Assembly: GCA_004294445.1 (NCBI GenBank)
Contig: REAZ01000017.1
Coordinates: 1-64,000 of the forward strand
From: Cytophagales bacterium
Lineage (GTDB): Bacteria > Bacteroidota > Bacteroidia > Cytophagales > Thermoflexibacteraceae
Reading direction: 5' to 3'
Length of the DNA stretch: 64,000 bases
Shown: positions 62,287-64,000 of the stretch, piece after piece
How the letters are laid out: each line of letters begins with the position of its first letter
How positions within the stretch are numbered: the first letter of the stretch is position 1
The notes under the pieces: generated by a model
Told to the model about the DNA's origin: nothing
What the model saw: the letters and a program-made list of their open reading frames with translations, nothing else
The model's database searches: none
Position numbers and translations under genes: made by a program

Positions 62287-64000
62287 TTGAAGCCAGAAGA
62301 AGAAATAAAAAAAATAGTACATCAGGTAGAAGAATCTGCTGAAAAAGCAGTAGAAACTACTATGGTAGTAGTCAAAAAAGTAGAAAGCACTTTCCTAAAA
62401 TGGGTCAAAAGACTTGGAAAAGTAAATGCTACAATTTTGGGAATTATACTTACTATTTTGGGCTTGCTGCAACTTTCTGTGGTGCAAACCTATTTGGCAA
62501 GGCACGTTACTGACTACCTCACAGAAATAACAGGCTTTGAGTCTTCGGTAGAAAAAGTATCTATCCGATGGCTTGACGAGGCAGTGCTGAAAAATGTACT
62601 CATCAAAGACCACAAGAAAAACACCATGATTGCCGTAAAAGAATTGGTGGTGAACTACAGCCTGATTGGTTTTTTGCAGCGAAAAGATATTGTTTTAGAC
62701 CAAGTAGGCGTAATAGCGGGTGATGTAAACCTGATTAATAATGCCAAAGATTCTACCCTAAATATTCAGGCATGGATTGATGCTTTTGGCTCTGGTGCCC
62801 CCCCCGATACTACCCTGTCCTCTGTCAAATTCATTATCCATGAGGCATATTTGCAAGGCACGCATTTTAGTTATCAAGACATTTATTCAGATTCTTTGGG
62901 CAAAAATGAGTTTGATTATTTTCACTTTCAGTTGGATAGCATTGAGGGTGAAATTGAGAATTTCTTAGTTGCCAATGATACTATAGAGGTGAAGGTAAAC
63001 ACACTTTCTGCCATAGACCCCGCTATTAATTTCCCTATTCACGAACTTCGCACTTTTTTTAGGCTCTGCGACAAAAGCATGAATTTTCAAAAATTATACG
63101 CCAATATTGGTCATAGTATCGTAAGGGATTCTTTGGTTTTTCGCTACAATGACATGGGCGATTTTTCTGATTTTAACAACAAAATTCGCATTCATGCCAA
63201 GCTAAAAGACAGCAGAGTTACCTATACAGACCTTGCTTTTTTTGCACCAAGTTTGGGGCAGTGGAAAGAAACGCTTTTGGTAAGCGGCATTATTAGTGGT
63301 ACAGTAGCGGATTTTAAAGCAAAAAAATTAGATTTAAGGTTTGGGAAGCAGAGCCGTTTGCAAGGCAATGTGGCGATGGAAGGCTTACCCGATATAGAGG
63401 AAACTTTTATAGATTACGATTTGAACAGTTCTCAAGTTTTCCTGCCCGATATTAGGCAATATCTTTCCTCAGACCAGTACAATCGGGTAGAGAAATTTGG
63501 CTTGGTGAAATTTAGCAGCGAGTTGCAAGGGTTTTACTACGACTTTGTAGCTCATGGGGATTTTGATACGGGCTTGGGCTATTTAGGTACGGATAATATT
63601 CACCTTAGTTTGGGGAATAGCAAAAATACTTACGAAGGTAAAATAAGCACTAAAAATTTTGATTTGGGCGAATTGCTTTTTATTCCAAAAATTCTACAAA
63701 AAATTGATTTCAAGGGATTTATCAAAGGCAAAGGTTTTACACCTTCTACGGCGGAAGTAGATATAGACTCGCAAATTGCTCGCTTTGGCGTGTACGGCTA
63801 CGACTACCAAAATATAGACCTCGATGCCAAGCTAAGTAAAAGCCTATTTGAGGGTAAAATTTCTGTCAAAGACTCCAATTTTGTTTTCCAAGGAGATGGA
63901 AATATCAACTTAAAAGACAGCACCATCATCTTTAACGGGCAAGTAGAAAAATCTTTACTGCACAAAATAAACATGGCAACTAAGCCCACTTTTCTGAAAA
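62287..64000 (+). CDS. TamB/AsmA-like large envelope protein, 5' part only
   Basis: An open frame runs to the window's right edge. An in-frame stop at 62278-62280 limits the start to TTG at 62287 or ATG at 62362; the TTG fits the continuous Lys/Glu-rich opening. A membrane helix (NATILGIILTILGLLQLSVV) follows about 45 residues in. Beyond it is a long beta-rich region (GFESSVEKVSIRWLDEAVLKNVLIKD onward) typical of Bacteroidota TamB-domain proteins that bridge the inner and outer membranes. Only 571 codons are visible; the diagnostic C-terminal domain lies outside the window. Confidence 0.78.
   Translation, partial: MKPEEEIKKIVHQVEESAEKAVETTMVVVKKVESTFLKWVKRLGKVNATILGIILTILGLLQLSVVQTYLARHVTDYLTEITGFESSVEKVSIRWLDEAVLKNVLIKDHKKNTMIAVKELVVNYSLIGFLQRKDIVLDQVGVIAGDVNLINNAKDSTLNIQAWIDAFGSGAPPDTTLSSVKFIIHEAYLQGTHFSYQDIYSDSLGKNEFDYFHFQLDSIEGEIENFLVANDTIEVKVNTLSAIDPAINFPIHELRTFFRLCDKSMNFQKLYANIGHSIVRDSLVFRYNDMGDFSDFNNKIRIHAKLKDSRVTYTDLAFFAPSLGQWKETLLVSGIISGTVADFKAKKLDLRFGKQSRLQGNVAMEGLPDIEETFIDYDLNSSQVFLPDIRQYLSSDQYNRVEKFGLVKFSSELQGFYYDFVAHGDFDTGLGYLGTDNIHLSLGNSKNTYEGKISTKNFDLGELLFIPKILQKIDFKGFIKGKGFTPSTAEVDIDSQIARFGVYGYDYQNIDLDAKLSKSLFEGKISVKDSNFVFQGDGNINLKDSTIIFNGQVEKSLLHKINMATKPTFLK

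Noticed and set aside
1-64000. tRNA, rRNA or riboswitch genes
   Set aside because: No T-loop consensus in a cloverleaf context, no rRNA landmark and no recognisable riboswitch core was found by eye on either strand; a covariance search could still reveal small RNAs.

Overview
The window is about 64 kb of low-GC chromosome from a member of the Bacteroidota, most likely a gliding-type Cytophagales relative. Evidence: a giant secreted protein with FG-GAP, cadherin-like and a C-terminal Por/type IX secretion sorting domain; an ECF sigma/anti-sigma pair; Bat aerotolerance-type VWA genes; FloA/NfeD; MORN, M61, DUF2911 and TamB-like proteins; a phosphosulfolactate synthase; and promoters of the Bacteroidetes -33 TTG / -7 TAnnTTTG type. 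No rRNA, tRNA or CRISPR array was seen.

Layout. 0-8 kb: DUF6428 protein, PAP2 phosphatase, HSL-type hydrolase, a two-gene Bat fragment, a TPR/HEAT protein, patatin, a D-hydroxyacid dehydrogenase and a lipoprotein. 8.9-14.7 kb: greA, TlpA-like thioredoxin, MoaD/ThiS protein, hisA, dinB, and an nfeD-floA-ABC ATPase operon. 14.9-24.9 kb: Gfo/Idh/MocA oxidoreductase, a 49-residue membrane peptide gene, HtrA protease, M61 peptidase, small membrane protein, hutH, rfbD, pyrF. 25-38 kb: phosphosulfolactate synthase, apaG, methyltransferase, MORN protein, recJ, PLP trans-sulfuration enzyme, lipA, DUF2911, omega-amidase-like hydrolase, dipeptide epimerase. 38-48.5 kb is the accessory zone: an IS630-type transposase remnant, a methyltransferase gene packaged like an integron cassette, fabG, argS carrying an in-frame palindromic element, a three-gene two-component-style immune locus, and an Rpn-family nuclease. 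48.6-64 kb: endonuclease V, AI-2E-type permease, an NSS symporter with a tiny MetS-like partner, a sigma/anti-sigma/Spy-like operon, the giant T9SS protein, a Crp/Fnr regulator with a DinB-fold protein, a TPM-domain protein and the start of a TamB-like protein.

The main system is at 42180-47168 (minus strand): a 1184-residue histidine-kinase-like sensor, a stand-alone receiver and a receiver fused to a PD-(D/E)XK nuclease, with overlapping reading frames. The gene order matches Detocs, the two-component-like anti-phage system (DtcA, DtcB, DtcC), but the usual nucleosidase effector is replaced by a nuclease. The locus is bracketed by 93-bp direct repeats (92/93 identical). Each contains the argS start codon, its first six codons and its upstream DNA, so the system looks like a roughly 5.4-kb island inserted at the 5' end of argS.

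Repeats are a second theme. Two 119-bp inverted copies of a palindromic element lie at 25426-25544 and 60013-60131, and a related palindrome is translated in frame inside argS. All function assignments rest on reading the sequence and family knowledge; no database search was run.
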